A stretch of 64,000 bases of DNA from Atopsyche davidsoni (GCA_022113835.1 JAILWY010000004.1:5583501-5647500); one strand, 5' to 3'; counted from the first letter of the stretch, positions 26,061 through 39,434 are shown. Notes: generated from the sequence alone by a model not told the origin. Program-made: numbers and translations.

Positions 26061-27959
26061 GTTTTGATATTTATCCTTGTTATTTAGTTCTGCGAAAAAG
26101 GGTTTTTTTAGATATTTTTTCTTACAGAAACTTAATAACGAAAATAGAGAATGACACGCCTCGTAAGCCCCAATTTCAGAGCAGGTGATAGACTCTCGAG
26201 ACTTTCAATAAGCTCTTCATTCATAGAAAGTGTACATATACTATATATCGTTAAAAACACTATTACTAATTATGACCATGAAGAAAAATACCATGAAATT
26301 TCTCGAAGAGTCGTTCTTTTGTTAGTAGGTACTGATATACATCTGCATGTCTTTCCTATTTTACAATATATCTCTCGAACCGGAGATGTCCAAGATCAGA
26401 TTATTTTATTAACAAGAGTCTGTAAAACTCTTCTAGGTGCATGTCGCATGCGAAGAAGGCAAGCAAGTAAGTTAACGGAGCGAAGCAATTAGATTGACGA
26501 TTTTCCTTGTTAAATACAGAGAAATCACAATAAATGGGATTTTCTTTCTTTTTCAATTTTTCAATGATTTGTAGTTTTTACACAACTAAATAAAAAGTCT
26601 ACCGCGTTATCCGGGTTCTTATTTTTGGTAGACACCACTGATTATCATTAGAGATCATCTTAAATTTCTTTTAGATATTTCTGTAGCAGCTCTCTGTTGC
26701 GTTTCAAGCACTGCTTCTCTCGTATTCAAACAAATACATTATCATCAGGTATTATATATTAACAGCTATATGAAGGCTTCTACGTTGATGTGCACACTTC
26801 CCTAAAGACTTCTATCATGTTATATATATTAGATTCCATCGTTTCATTTCGTTGACTAAGGTTATTATGGCGATATAGACAACGTGGACAAATAACGGAA
26901 AAGTTAAATGATGCCATTTTTTAACCAACTGTAATCATCATAGCGTTGCGCGCGGATAATAATTAAAGGCAATTTAGCCATTGATCTTTCAAAATGCCTT
27001 CAGCTATTTAATGTGTCTTACAAATATGTTTGAAATTTTAATTGATTCAAATGCCGAGTCGCAGCCTCTTTGAAAATCCCCCGTCGGCATCTCGACATAA
27101 ATCTTATCCATTGTCAATGCGATGCACCTTATTAGCAACAGCACTAGTAGTGATGGGACGATAAAGCAGAAACGGCTAACGGAGCTGTTATATTTGTAAC
27201 TGTGCCAACACCAATAATCATAAGAGGATTTTACTTAAACTTTCTGGTTTTCAACTGAATCGCTTAGGTTAATAACTGAGTCTCATTTCTAAAGCTTTTT
27301 ATATAGTAAAAAAGCCAAGCTGTGTAGATTTTTTGATACTGTATGTAAACTATATGTTCATAATGTAGACACCAATAGATCATTTTTTTTTTGATCTGAA
27401 TACACTTTACATTTTCAATGTTCAAATGTAACTGTTGGAAACATATTATTATTTATTACAAACGCCCAGCATTATAAGATTGTTTCGTCGCAACGGCAGA
27501 TCATTCCGATGAATATGTTCACATCTAGAAAACACACGAGGAAATCCCATCTGAATAATTATTTTTCACATTGCATTTTCCTTTCAGAACGCTTGAGCTA
27601 GTATTTTGCCAGGCACGCCACGTTTTTCGAGCCAGGAAAGAGCTGCGAATCCGTGAAGGAAATTTCTTGTCTCGTACGAAGTATATTTTAATTAGTATAT
27701 CTATTCAACAAATACCTAAGTACAATCACAATGACATATCATACTTAGAAATGCCTATTCATATCTAGAGTGTGTAAATACATAAAAATATAAACTATGT
27801 TGTCAGTATTTATATGAAAGCAAAAAAAAAAATGCAACACGTGAAGCTTTGAGATGAAGTTTTCGTGTTATTATTTTATTTTACTAGAAAGATTTGATCT
27901 AAGGAATAAAGGTTGTTTAATATCTATGTAATATATTCAACCATGAAAGACAGAAAACT
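26061..27959. other. intergenic, no gene recognised
   Basis: A 113-codon ORF at 26151-26492 has no recognisable motif and no supporting splice or family evidence. The remainder is AT-rich without features. Confidence 0.45.
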
Positions 27960-28036
27960 AGTAGAATTAGAACCTACACCTTCATGGTAACTGCGGCCAG
28001 GTGCTCTATCCAATGTAACTACGATGCCGTTGTAGC
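27960..28036 (-). pseudogene. degenerate tRNA-like sequence (tRNA pseudogene or SINE head)
   Basis: Read on the minus strand, a D-arm-like GTAGTTACATTGGATAGAGC carries an A-box-like sequence. An anticodon-arm-like segment follows, then a T-arm GTAGG-TTCTAAT-TCTAC with a seven-base loop (B-box GGTTCTAATTC, two departures from consensus). The spacing is tRNA-like, but the anticodon stem and acceptor stem do not pair properly. This fits a decayed tRNA gene or the head of a tRNA-derived SINE. Confidence 0.5.
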
Positions 28037-28741
28037 TCAGCAAGAATTTGATTTGTATAAGTAAAGCATACGCTAAAAATACTTGAAAAGTAGAATAGGC
28101 CTAATGTTTAATTCTGTTAACTAAAATATTGAAATATTTAAAACTTATGTAATTTTAATCGTCAACATAATATTTTAAATATTTTTTTAAATTCAGTATT
28201 GTCTTGCGTTTATTTAACTTTTTATATAAAAAAACGATATACTGAACAATTACCCCTAAATCAACATTCACCATGCGATAATGCGATAATATTTATTATT
28301 TTAATCGAATATGACTTTATAAATATAATAATAAGAATCACAATGAAACTCATTTGATCGCTTCATTCCGATGATAACCGAGTATTACATATAATATAAC
28401 TAGTCAACATAAACGGTATGTTGTTAAATCCACCACCGTGGAAAAATTCTTGATTGGAAACGTCATATTATTTCCGGCAGCAGATTAGAGGCGTGGCTCG
28501 CTTTGTGTCATTTCCAATAATTTTCAGTTCAGCAAGTGTTTCATTGCTGTAATTAGCGGAAGGCAGGAGTCGGCATCCGCCACGCGTTGTCGCCCCCCTT
28601 AATGGCCGAATGAAAATGAGGTGCAATTATCGCAGGTGATCGAAAGCCCACCAAAGCCTGTAAAAACTAAGCAGGGGCTTCACTAACCACACATAACCTA
28701 TTATCCACCTATCATCAGATGCTTAACTAAACTAAACTAAA
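28037..28741. other. intergenic, no gene recognised
   Basis: AT-rich with no gene. It ends in a short 'actaa' pentamer run (28724-28741) that abuts the hammerhead-bearing repeat. Confidence 0.5.
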
Positions 28742-28790
28742 CATCTGATGATAACCCAGTGTATCGGGTCGAAACTAGTAATGCAAATAA
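28740..28790 (+). ncRNA. degraded hammerhead ribozyme motif
   Basis: Core CTGATGA at 28745-28751. Stem II ACCC/GGGT is closed by a mismatched A-C pair at its base. GAAAC lies at 28771-28775, followed by cleavage triplet GTA. Stem I is only three pairs (cat/atg). A 12-bp inverted copy of the head at 28710-28721 could sequester the catalytic core. Confidence 0.5.
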
Positions 28791-28884
28791 TTTAAATAAA
28801 CTCAATGTGAAGACAAAATACAAAGTTACTTTTATCATTATAATAATGAATCTTCACGAATCAAATGCCTTGTCCATCAACAAG
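28742..28884 (+). mobile_element. Penelope-like repeat fragment, copy P1
   Basis: About 140 bp from 'catctgatgata' through 'gaagacaaaatacaaagtta' to 'atgccttgtccatcaacaag'. It is homologous to 51047-51152 (plus) and 50798-50935 (minus). The head carries a hammerhead-type CTGATGA ... GAAAC core. Such ribozymes are known from Penelope-like retroelements; that assignment is inference, because no reverse transcriptase is present. Confidence 0.55.
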
Positions 28885-31800
28885 ATTATTCATTCTTACT
28901 TTATATTTCATTAATCCCTTTTACAAGTGTTTGCATAATTACTTGTCATTGCATAAATTCTTACTCAATCACCAATAAAAATTAACACGTTGAAAAATCA
29001 CTGAAGTATTATATTTAATTAAAAGCATTAAAATGGAATTTCACCAAGTACGCTCTGCAAAAAATATTGATTATTTATATTTTATTCCTAGAAAAAACTC
29101 TTTAAATATATTTCTACCAAGCCTCGGGATAGTCTAATAAAAATTTCAGACATCTCACGCGTGATTCGTATAATAATAAATCTTTATTTTATTTATCTTT
29201 TAAGCTGCTCGTTCAAAAGATAAATCACTGGGAAATATATCGTGTATATAAATTGTAGAAAATCTAGAATAATAACTACTCATAATATGGAAGATCAAGC
29301 CTAATGCGATATGTGTTGGTAATCGTTACGTTTTATTAATAAGCACGATATCCGAGTATCATCTCCGCCATCTTACAATATGCCACGCATCGGCTGTGCA
29401 ATTATTTATTAATTTTCTTTAGTACATTACCATTGGTAATACATTGTATCTTGTATCAACTGCGGGCATTGTTATTTATTGCTAATTTGCTGGCCTATTA
29501 ATCTTCTGGCAAGAAAATGGCGGAACCAATATCGTATTTTAGATATTAAAAAAATGAATAGTCTGCGTGCTGAAAAATACCCGGTCGATTGAAAGAGCAG
29601 TTTTTGTTTTGGCACAGAGGACCAATAATGTACATCTAAATATTAATTGGTTAATTCTCATTGTGATGGACATCTATAATTTTTTTTTAAAGTGTATGAG
29701 AGAGAGTTGGTCGCAAAATCACTGCTCTAAGCAATTGGTTATCTTGAGTAATTAAGAATTCATTCGGTATATCTGTGGCCATCCGTTTGTGACTATACTT
29801 CACTTCGCCTAATAAGCCCATTTCCGATTTCCTGTATATATCACTACCAGATGTTTTACTAAAGAAAACGTAATCTTCACTTGAATCATTGAAATAATTA
29901 ATCACTTGACTTTAAAATTATACCATACTTTCTATATACATATTACTTAATTGATCGAGGGCAACGAGAGTCTGGGTTGATGTATCGCAGTTGTACGCAA
30001 ATTAATGCAGTCGGTGGGGAACTCCCAATTTATGAAGAAACAACTGGATCAACAGATAACGTGCTATATTAAAAATATTGTATGTATTTTAAAGTTTTGG
30101 GGCCCTGTTGATTTTGGCAATTATCATAGAAAAATCTTCTCCTTAGTGAAGTGTGTCTCATTTGTCTTTTGCATCTAAATCCTCTGATCCAATATGCGTC
30201 GATACTTTTAGATATTCACATAATATATAAATGTATTTAATATATATATTAAAATATAGAAATGCTAATGGTTGTATCATGAAATACACAAAACTATTCA
30301 CATAAAAACGCACTTCCAAATCAAGCTAGTAAAATGAATCCACTAATTTTCTTATTTTTTGCATAAAACCTCTTAACAAATTATTCATATTTATCAGTTA
30401 AAATAATCGTTAGATTTTAATTATTATTAAATTCACAAAAGTATTATAATATATTAAAATAAGCCTCAAGATTTTCACTTGCTGTAATAAAATAATAACA
30501 ATCCAACTCATCTAGAATCAACTATCTGGCATTAAAGTATTAATAAACTCCGCCCGCTCGTCTCGGCTGTAAAGCAGAAAAAATATTCTGTATGAAATTA
30601 ATTTTAAATTTACAATCGTATTTAAAAAGCCTGCTTATCATAAATATTAAAATATTTACAACAATTTTTAAGACATTAATTAATTTAATTTTCATAGACA
30701 GACATGCAATTTCTAAATATTGAGCGCTACATGCAGTTTGAAAATATTTTTTTTTACCACAGTTCAACGAAATGTAATATTTCTGAAACGTATTAGTTAT
30801 CTTTTAGTTTTTTTTATAAATTATTTTAGATAGAATATTAGTATTATATGGGTATATTTGTTTGAATATTCATTTAGGTAGAATACCGATCATTCACAGG
30901 TAACATTTCCCTTGCTGAAACTCATCATTTATATTCCGGCTATCAATAATTTTTTGTTGTTAACGTAATGTTAATTAATTTTGATTGTATTATTAAGTTT
31001 TATGCATTATTAAGTTTTTGGTCCTTACGCTATACCAAAATAAATGTGCTATAGTGTTAATCTAAATATTGAATAGCATACTTGCAAGATATCTGAATAT
31101 GTGTTTAAAAATTCCAGATCAGTTAAATTCGTTATTTGCATTAGGATTACGTTTAGGTAAAATCGCGTTACAGCACCATTGGAGGTTTGTTTTCTTGTCT
31201 TTCAACTCTTAAAATGGTTATGCAATCGATCAAAGAATATATAATTTCACTCGAAATATAAAGAAACAGTGATATTATATATATAAACGGATTTAATGTG
31301 CATTTCATTGCATGCATTTAGTGATAAAACTTGATGATATTTGCTACAGCCTAAGAGGAGTGTATCTCAAATATTGAGTCTATAAAAATCTAAAACAAAT
31401 ATTTATTAACAATTCTTCACTGTATATTCTTTATAGAACACCTAGAATTAAGTCATCACGTCTATTATTAAATATGAGGTAAAACTAAAATAACGATGCT
31501 CTATTCCCGTTTTTGCAGCATCGCTTTGAAGCGATGTTTGTACGGAAAAGTGTTAAGAGGACATGCTTTGTATGCATTCTTTTAATTATCGGAGATAAAA
31601 TCATACAAGTGTGACTTGCACTGAATGAATATCACGCGAGATTTCTATTAATAGCGTAATATAATAAATATTTCCACTGCCTTGGTTTTCACTTAATTAT
31701 TTTGATTGCATCTGCCGGCGCAGACAAATCATTTCTTACTGTATCTATGCGCCACTAAATCGCCTCAGATTTGCAAACTAGCCAACCGACCTCACGTTAA

Positions 31801-33844
31801 AGTTTTATAATTACAAAAAAAACATACAATCGTGCATCTTTAGTGTTAATTTTACATTTTTAACGAATCGTACATCACATGAAATACTTGATTATATATT
31901 ACATATATAGTAAGATTTTTATACGTTATTTTTATTCCACTATCGTATCTCGTCATCTGTGGGGAGCATGAAAATTTATTTTGTTTATATTTTAATTGCC
32001 TCGCGATAGTAAATTTTTACTCAAACTTTACAAAAGGGGAACAACAGTAAAAAAATTTGCGCTTTTGAAATGATTTTTTTTTAAATTATTGAATAGCTCA
32101 ATCAAAGGTTTTTCTCTTTACCACTCGTTTATAAAGAATCAATTAATACTTTCGTAAACTTTCATCACTACTGTGCTATAAAACTCATTATATCGATTGA
32201 TAAACATATTATCCTGAAACAATAGGATTCCGTGGGTCCTGTTCCTGTTGCGGGCCACCGTTTCCTATTTCCGTCCAAAATGATTGATCTCCGAGCGGCG
32301 TTTGCAAATGGTCCAGCGGGCACTCAAGATTCTGACATTTCATAGCTGCACTGGCCAATTACCGACCGAGCCCCGCCGTGGCATTTGAATTGTAAATTAC
32401 TGGAAAATAATATTATTCGCAAACATACCCTGGTTTCTTTTTTATCAGAGCGATAGATTTGTTTCGCTCGTGGGGCGCTGTCACAGCTGCCGGTCCACGA
32501 GGAGACAACGCACTTTGGGACACCACCGATGCAAGGTGATGTAGTTTTGTGATGCTGCAAAGCTGGGGTTTTCGTATAGCTGAAAAAAAAAACATAGTTT
32601 AGCAGTATTTCCGCTTTCGAGCAATATTTGTAAAACATATATTTGATACACTATAATTACAATCTGTATTGAGTACTTAGTGAATTTCGTCAGCCCCTAG
32701 AGTGGTTTCTATTATGTGACTTTACCGGCGAACTTCTTTCATATTTAAAGGTACAAACTATAATAAATATATTTACATATATGAAAACGATTTTTTTAAA
32801 GTGATTTGCCCATGTAATAGCTATTATTTATGGAAACACTTCTACACTAGTGTTTTTACTTGTCAACTATTACTGCCTGTAATAATTATTGCAAATAGCC
32901 ATTTCATACTATATGCTAGTTGATAGCATTAAATACGATTAAGCACATACTATTTTGAATGACATGAATAATCTCACAGGCGTTTTGAACAAATAGAAGT
33001 TATTATATATCCAAATTAAGTTACATGATGTATGTATTTTTTTATCACAGTTAATCTGTTGTTTATTCCATTTTATTGCTATCTTAATGAAGACATGCAG
33101 CTGGTCCCTAGCAACTTCATACGTATTCATTGAATATGTGTAACAATTCGTATCATCGCAACAAACGCCAGGAATGCACTAATCTCTTTGTAGACTAAGC
33201 CGCTTGCAAACCGTAACACGAAGTTCATATTGTTGCATTGCCAGCTACTAAGAATAAAATCTTTAACTAATCCTACTTTTTCCACGGTCATGTATATATT
33301 CTTTTCTATTTCATCAATAATTCTTATCATGGAAGCATACACATACTTTTTATTTTACTTTTGTAAAATTTTATTCCCACTGCTATACTACACTATGAAC
33401 ATCAACAGTTTAAAAATTGTTTATATCTTCGTTGTCTACAAAATGTCGACAGTTGGTGACTTTTGTTCGCCACAGTAAACATATGTCTTGTTTACCCTAA
33501 AAATAGTTTTATGTACTTAATAAAGCATGTATTAACACTATTTATCAGTTTTGCAAGTGAAGAAGAGTTTTTTTATGAAAAAATAATAATAAAAGTGATA
33601 ATCAGAGTTCTAGTGATGATTCAGACTTTATAGGGCATAAAATGGATTATCAAGTAGTACTTTTGAGTTTATAGATTGTTGTTTTTTTGTCTAAATTAAT
33701 TAATTTAAACCTGTATCTAATCATTTGAAGGTCTATTTGCATGATATCTATTTTAAGCACTTTTAAATAGATTTCGTGGATTGGGGTTGCAGGTGTGTCA
33801 AGCAAAAAAATCTGGATTTCTAAGGGTTTAATTTGTACAGTGTA
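28885..33844. other. intergenic, no gene recognised
   Basis: Nearly 5 kb of AT-rich DNA. A less AT-rich patch near 32220-32530 has overlapping minus-strand ORFs (104 and 60 codons) without recognisable family. No RNA gene or repeat assigned. Confidence 0.5.
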
Positions 33845-34020
33845 TACTTTGTAAGGAAAGGATGCTATTGGGCAGCAGCAATGTGTAGACCTATAAATAT
33901 AAAACTACGGTGTAGAAGTACTCGGAGACCCACTACACTTTTTTCCTTAAGAAAACCATGGATAGACACAGTGAGATGGTCACCAACCTCTTCTGAGGAG
34001 AGGCATCTGAAGAAGGAGAA
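33845..34020 (+). mobile_element. LINE-derived repeat fragment (family L-a)
   Basis: Contains 'tttgtaaggaaaggatgcta', 'ttgggcagcagcaatgtgta', 'ggagacccactacac' and the tail 'cagtgagatggtcaccaacc'. Each of these blocks matches one or more of the copies at 4129-4325, 14005-14182 and 17115-17505. This is the copy that shows the uninterrupted target of the hAT insertion at 17138. Confidence 0.65.
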
Positions 34021-36399
34021 GTAACTACATATAAGCTATTTGGGTACATAGTTCAAGCAAGTCCTCTCCAATTTTCCATTTTCGACATACAAGTGAATCG
34101 TCAATGTCACAAAATTATCAATTCGAAGCCAATCGCATTTTCCTACTGTTAAAGAAGTGTAGAATAATAAGTCGTTTAATCAATATTGTAATATCTATGA
34201 GATTTTCCATAATTGCGCGTTAATGGGCGCGCTAAGGCCCGTCTCTTCGTTTTAATTGCCGTGCTGAGAGTACGAAAATTAATTGGAAGCGCTCTTTATT
34301 TATGATTTTGTATGCCATGACACGGTTATTGCGATGAGTTTTGTTTTTAACGCAAGTTTAACGACTCATGAAATTAAACCAAGAATTTATTTATATTCTA
34401 TATGGAAACTACTAAGTTATGACCCTGTGCGAGACTATCCGCAGACAAAGGAAATTATGATTATAAGCATTTCTTATTTATCGGTGTATCAAATTGTAGA
34501 TAAAATATAGCAGAATTTGATGCAAAATAAGTTATTATACTACTGCGTATATGCACAGTAAATATTTCTTAAGGTTCTCAACCAAGGCTTAATATTGGTT
34601 TATTTATTTTTTATTATTTCCATAAGTGTTGTACGTGGTCCTAGAAAACGTATAGACACAGTGACTCGTTGCTAAATTCTTTGAAACGTATGGGCTACAT
34701 TAGATTCACTAGACAACTTGCCACCCAAGATACAAAAGTGCACATGGCTAATTAAATATTTATTGCCTTATCATGGCTGTTATAATTTTATTAAAGCTGT
34801 ATTTAATAGCAAATTTAAGCAGCGATGCTCTCCTTTCCGTTGCTGCAAGCTAGTCTCATCCGTCGCATGAATCCTACTTGGCAGCAGAAATAAAACGTAT
34901 GTACAAAGTTATAAAGAACATTGAAAATTAAATTATATTTAAAAAAAATCTTTTATACTTGAACTTTTTAAAATTATTATAAGTTTAGATGAAAATTATA
35001 CTTAATTGTGGTTTTGTTTCGGCAATAATCTCAGAAAACGTATTCTGATCCCAACTGCATGAAAATCAATCAAATCAATTTTTTTTATTGAATTCGATTG
35101 TCTTGAAATTTGTATTAAATTACTAACAAAATATTTTAATAAATGTGTAAATTTGTGATTTAAGATATATACATCATCCATGGTTAAATTTCACGTGGAT
35201 TCCGTTATAAAATATTTTTAGTGTATCACACTTGCCTGTGGTTAAACTTTTCAAAATTATTTTTCAATATATATAATTCTGAATAATAAAAAATAAAGAC
35301 TATGCCATTACGAGAAGAGTCGTTTAAAATAATCAATATTATTTCTTCATTGGAAACTATGTATGGGAGACATCTTTAGCCAGGAAAACTAAATGAAGCA
35401 ATATTGTTTTAATATTAATAAATAAGTAAAAAAAAAACATTTATATCCAATTAATCTCTATTTTTCATCAGAAGTCAGTGCGGATTTTTCAGATGAAAGT
35501 TCTTCTGAATATTTTATTAAAATCGTCTAAAGGTGTGATTTTTAAATTCTTTACACAACATTTACAAATTATTGTATCAGTATAAAGTTATGGCAATGTA
35601 TTGATTTCTTTTCGTTCGTGATTGCTTCCATCGCTGACATTGTGGTTGGCATTGGCAAATCCGTTGTGCTCTGGGTCTCCATCTTAAATGTATTTTATAA
35701 TAAGTGTATAATCCATGAACGCATTGTTAAAACGAATTAAATCCCCATTCGCAATCAGTTAGAAGCTCATCGGGTTGTGTTAAAATAGTGACTCTCAATA
35801 CTTTGCACGTTTGACTCTCAATTGCGAAATTGTTTTATTTCTTGGTATTTTAACATTAAAATTGCAGATAGAATCAGATTTTAATGTTAAATTTAAATCT
35901 TAAAGTTGCATTAAAAACAATAATAACACTAAGAATGTGATATTTTATTTATATAATAAATTATCGATGGACTTGACGTTCAAGTGACTACTATTATTGG
36001 CATTTGTTAAACACCTTGTAGTTTTTTAAAGCAGGACGAACGGAATATTTGCGGCTGTGTCCGACTTGTCACGACTCTGGCATTCGACTTCCATGTTAAA
36101 AAATCTTTCCTATTAAATAGAAAGGAAATTTGCCTATTAAAGCAAGAATATAATTCAATAGTTTTATGCTCACCGCATGAGAAGAAAATAATCTTCAAAA
36201 ATGTGATTTTTAAGTTTGACGTCACACGGAGCCACGCTTTGTTAGACCTCGAGAGGCACGTCCGTGAATGTTGGTGATGATGTTTTGCTTTCAATACTTT
36301 GTGCGGATTACGAATTTCATGTTATTGTTACAATACAACAAAGTAGTGGAGACATATTTGGACAGGTTGAGAGACAAATGAGAGCTGGGATCCTAACCG
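34021..36399. other. intergenic, no gene recognised
   Basis: AT-rich, no supported gene. The ORF at 36007-36294 (minus, 95 codons) is unrecognised. Confidence 0.5.
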
Positions 36400-36870
36400 G
36401 GAAAATAAAGAGAGAATTGAGACAGCACGCAGTACGTTTAGTAACTTGAGGGAAGTACTGTGCTCAAGAGATATAACACTGAAACCTCGCTGGAGATTCA
36501 CCAAGTTACATGTGGTCTCAGTTCTCCTTTATGGAGTAGAAACCAAGACACCAAGACAGCTACTGTGCGAAGAATTAAGGCGGCAGAAATGTGTCTGTAT
36601 AAGGGGTTGACTGCGTCACAAACGAGAGTCATGCACAGAGTGCTCAAAGAAAGAATCAGAAGATCTCCTATATTGGTCACATAGCATCCTCCAGCTGATT
36701 ACCTAAGGAAAAATCGAAAGAAAAATGGGCACTGGAAGGAGGAAGTTCACGTGGATGCGGAATTTGCGCCAGCGGCTGGGGGTCGGAAGTACAGCCGAAT
36801 TGGTGAGACTGGCCCAGGGTAGGATGAAATGGTCACCAGCCTCCTATGAGAAGAGGCACCAGAACCTTAT
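36400..36870 (+). mobile_element. non-LTR retrotransposon C-terminal remnant (longest L-family copy)
   Basis: Frameshifted but readable plus-strand coding remnant. It runs from a VSVLLYGVET segment, through RRIKAAEMCLYKGL and KERIRRSPIL (the position of the usual YLGHI), to LQLIT-GKIE and GTGRRKFTWMRNLRQRLGVG, then STAELVRLAQG and a WSPAS end. This order is the C-terminal region following the reverse transcriptase in a widespread arthropod LINE group. At least three frameshifts or stops show it is dead. The clade (RTE-like versus another) is not determinable from this part alone. Confidence 0.7.
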
Positions 36871-37040
36871 TCTGTCGTGTCCAAGCGTGTGTAGATCTCG
36901 CAGCAGATGTTCTCGTAGCAGATCTCGCGCACCAGTGTTGGGAGAAGCGGCGCAGGGAAGCATCGCGGACGGCGGAGCGTGTCGGCGGCGGGTTCCTTGC
37001 TCCCTCGCTGTCCGCCACACACGAGCTAAATAATTCATGA
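36871..37040. other. GC-rich patch
   Basis: CpG-rich ~170 bp directly after the LINE remnant, with overlapping ORFs in several frames and a local imperfect repeat of 'agatctcgc'. It lies 1.1 kb upstream of ICT1. No protein resemblance. A promoter or untranslated exon is possible but unsupported. Confidence 0.35.
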
Positions 37041-38162
37041 AGCCGCCACAGGCAACATTTTTGCAGTGCCGCCATTTTTTTTTCGCTTTGGTAGACTTCC
37101 GGTCGGCGGGTGTTGTTATGGGAAATGAAAGTACCGAGTGACTCTCGCTAATTTGAATAAACTATCACCGAGCCACGAAACCACATCCAAAAGTGCTAAT
37201 TTATAACCGCGAGAGAGCATCTCCTATCTACAAATTAGATTAAACACTTATAATGTGTACAGCTTAAATATCAATGCACGATTTTAATAAAAAAAAATGT
37301 TACTTTAGATTTGTAGCTTGATTATTTGTTGTAAACTATTCGCGTAAAAGTAAATACGAATCTAAAACATTGAGGCAATATAAATTCACTGGGCATGTCT
37401 ACGCTCGCTACTAGAGTTTTCTCTTACTTTTTGACAAATTTATTCCATTTATTTCAATGCATGTCATGTTAACTTGTTAATGGAATAATCTCGAATGTGA
37501 TATATTAGTTACTAATTATACGTAACTACTGTTGCATTTCAGAAATGATGATTTATCGACGTGCCCGGCTTTATTAAATGGCTCGCCATCTCGGAGGGGT
37601 GTGCTTCTTCACGCACGGAAGCCTGCGCGAATGAGACGTTTTGAATTATTGACCAGAAGAAATAAAACTATAAGAATATCTGTGACATAGAATCTATTGA
37701 AAATAATTCTTGGGGGTGTGGCCATCCCCTGATCCTGTGGCAGGTTGTGGGAGTTACAACATGTGGTTTAGGCGGTAGCGTACATGGATTTCTATATTTC
37801 GTTATATGTGTAAAGTATGTACAAAAAAACTATTTTTTGTACAAAATGAATATCTATACATAAAATACATTTACTTTTTAATGTAAATCATAATTTCCAA
37901 TAAATATATATATATGATAACAGTTATCATACTAAGTGAAGACACGAGAAGCCTGAAGTAAGGTTAAAATTAAATTTAATATTTCAGTGGTGCCACATTG
38001 CCGGTAAGCTGCAATGTCATGGCGCAGTGCTACCAACCGCATATCACAAAAATTAAAATGGAGCACGCGTATTGATCTGACAGCTGAGAATACTGATCGC
38101 AGAGCTGTTATTGTAAAACATTACTGAAATAAATAAGTACTCGTTTCAATAATAGCAACAAA
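37041..38162. other. upstream region of ICT1
   Basis: AT-rich sequence without a recognised gene or element. The ICT1 promoter should lie in its right part, but I see no distinctive motif. Confidence 0.4.
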
Positions 38163-39434
38163 ATGAATCGTTCAGTATTTAGACTCGCCAGAGTTCTACA
38201 CAATCACATTAGTAATGTTTCTCATTCACCCGTTTTGTTATGCAGGACTTTTGCTTATAAAAGTTCCTTGTCTCTAAATAAATTATACCCAGAGAGCTCA
38301 CTGCAAATCAAGACCTTAAATTTTGTAAGTAACAATACTTTAAAATTTTCAAATCCGTATAAACTTTGTTTTCTTGCAATGTATGTATATCAATAATTTA
38401 CTATATCATGCTATTATTATTGTTTTATGTAAGGTTCCTGAAGATCCCAACGAAAAATTTTCTGGATACATCCCCGTGGAGCAGTTGGATATTACTTACA
38501 GTCGCAGCTCTGGACCTGGAGGCCAAAATGTGAACAAAGTAAATACGAAAGTTGATGTTAGGTTCAAAGTTAGCAAAGCTACCTGGTTGGACTCTACAAT
38601 CAGGGACAAACTTATCGAAGAGGTAAGAAAATCACTTTTACTGCTATGAAGCAGTAAAAATTTTTAACACTTTCTTAAATTCATATAAAATCATGTATTT
38701 TTTTTAGCACAAAAACAAATTGACGATTGATGGCTACTTGGTCGTGAAGTCAGAAACTACACGTTCTCAGCAGTTGAACTTGGCAGACTGTATGAGGAAA
38801 CTGCGGGCTATTATTCGCAAAGCGGGAGAAACTCCAGCGGAGCCTTCACCAGAAACTGTTGAACTTCACAGGAAAAAGTATTAAAATCATGCATTTTTTG
38901 GAGTCCAATAAATGGTTTAGTATCAAAAATACCATAATTTGACATTTGAAAAATCAAAGTGAAAAAATTTATTGTGTCCTCTTTTTGTTGATGTTTTATT
39001 TGTTATAAATAAACTTAAAAATGTAGTGAGTTTATAATTGAGGAATTCCTTGATATTTCTACTATAAGATTTTTTATTCTTATATTTTTGTATTTTATTG
39101 TTGCAATATTCCTACTTTATTATCGAATAATCTACTGGCAGATCTTTTACAAAAATGTAACTAAATTTTTTGAACAAGTTATTCAATAATAGTCAGTAAA
39201 AATATGTTTACTGGTACTCTAGTAAACAAAATGTGATTTGTCAAAATTAAAAATATTGATGAGAATATTAAATAGGTATGATTTAATTTTATTATAAAGT
39301 GTAATAGTATTTCTATACTGAAAAATATTTTGTGTTACAGAAAGGAGAAAGCAGCAAAGGAGCGCCTGCTGGTGAAGCGCCAAGAGGCTCAGAGAAGATC
39401 CGACAAGCGACCTGACACTTTAAATGACTTATGA
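38163..39434 (+). CDS. mRpL58: mitochondrial peptidyl-tRNA hydrolase ICT1 (large-ribosomal-subunit protein mL62)
   Basis: Four exons: 38163-38324, 38434-38622, 38708-38877 and 39341-39434. All have GT-AG borders and join in frame to 204 residues, against about 206 in the human protein. Residues 76-91 (YSRSSGPGGQNVNKVN) are the class-I release-factor signature, with the catalytic GGQ at 83-85. The LADCMRKLRAIIRKA helix follows. The C-terminus is the lysine/arginine-rich tail (RKKKEKAAKERLLVKRQEA) that in the known family reaches into the ribosomal mRNA channel. The protein releases nascent peptides from stalled mitoribosomes and is also an integral mitoribosome component. The first ~50 residues are basic and Ser/Leu-rich without acidic residues, fitting a mitochondrial targeting peptide. 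The start is the first ATG of the open frame. No inactivating change is seen. Confidence 0.95.

Noticed and set aside
26151..26492. 113-codon plus-strand ORF
   Set aside because: No recognisable motif, no conserved neighbours and no splice evidence; a single unsupported ORF in intergenic DNA.
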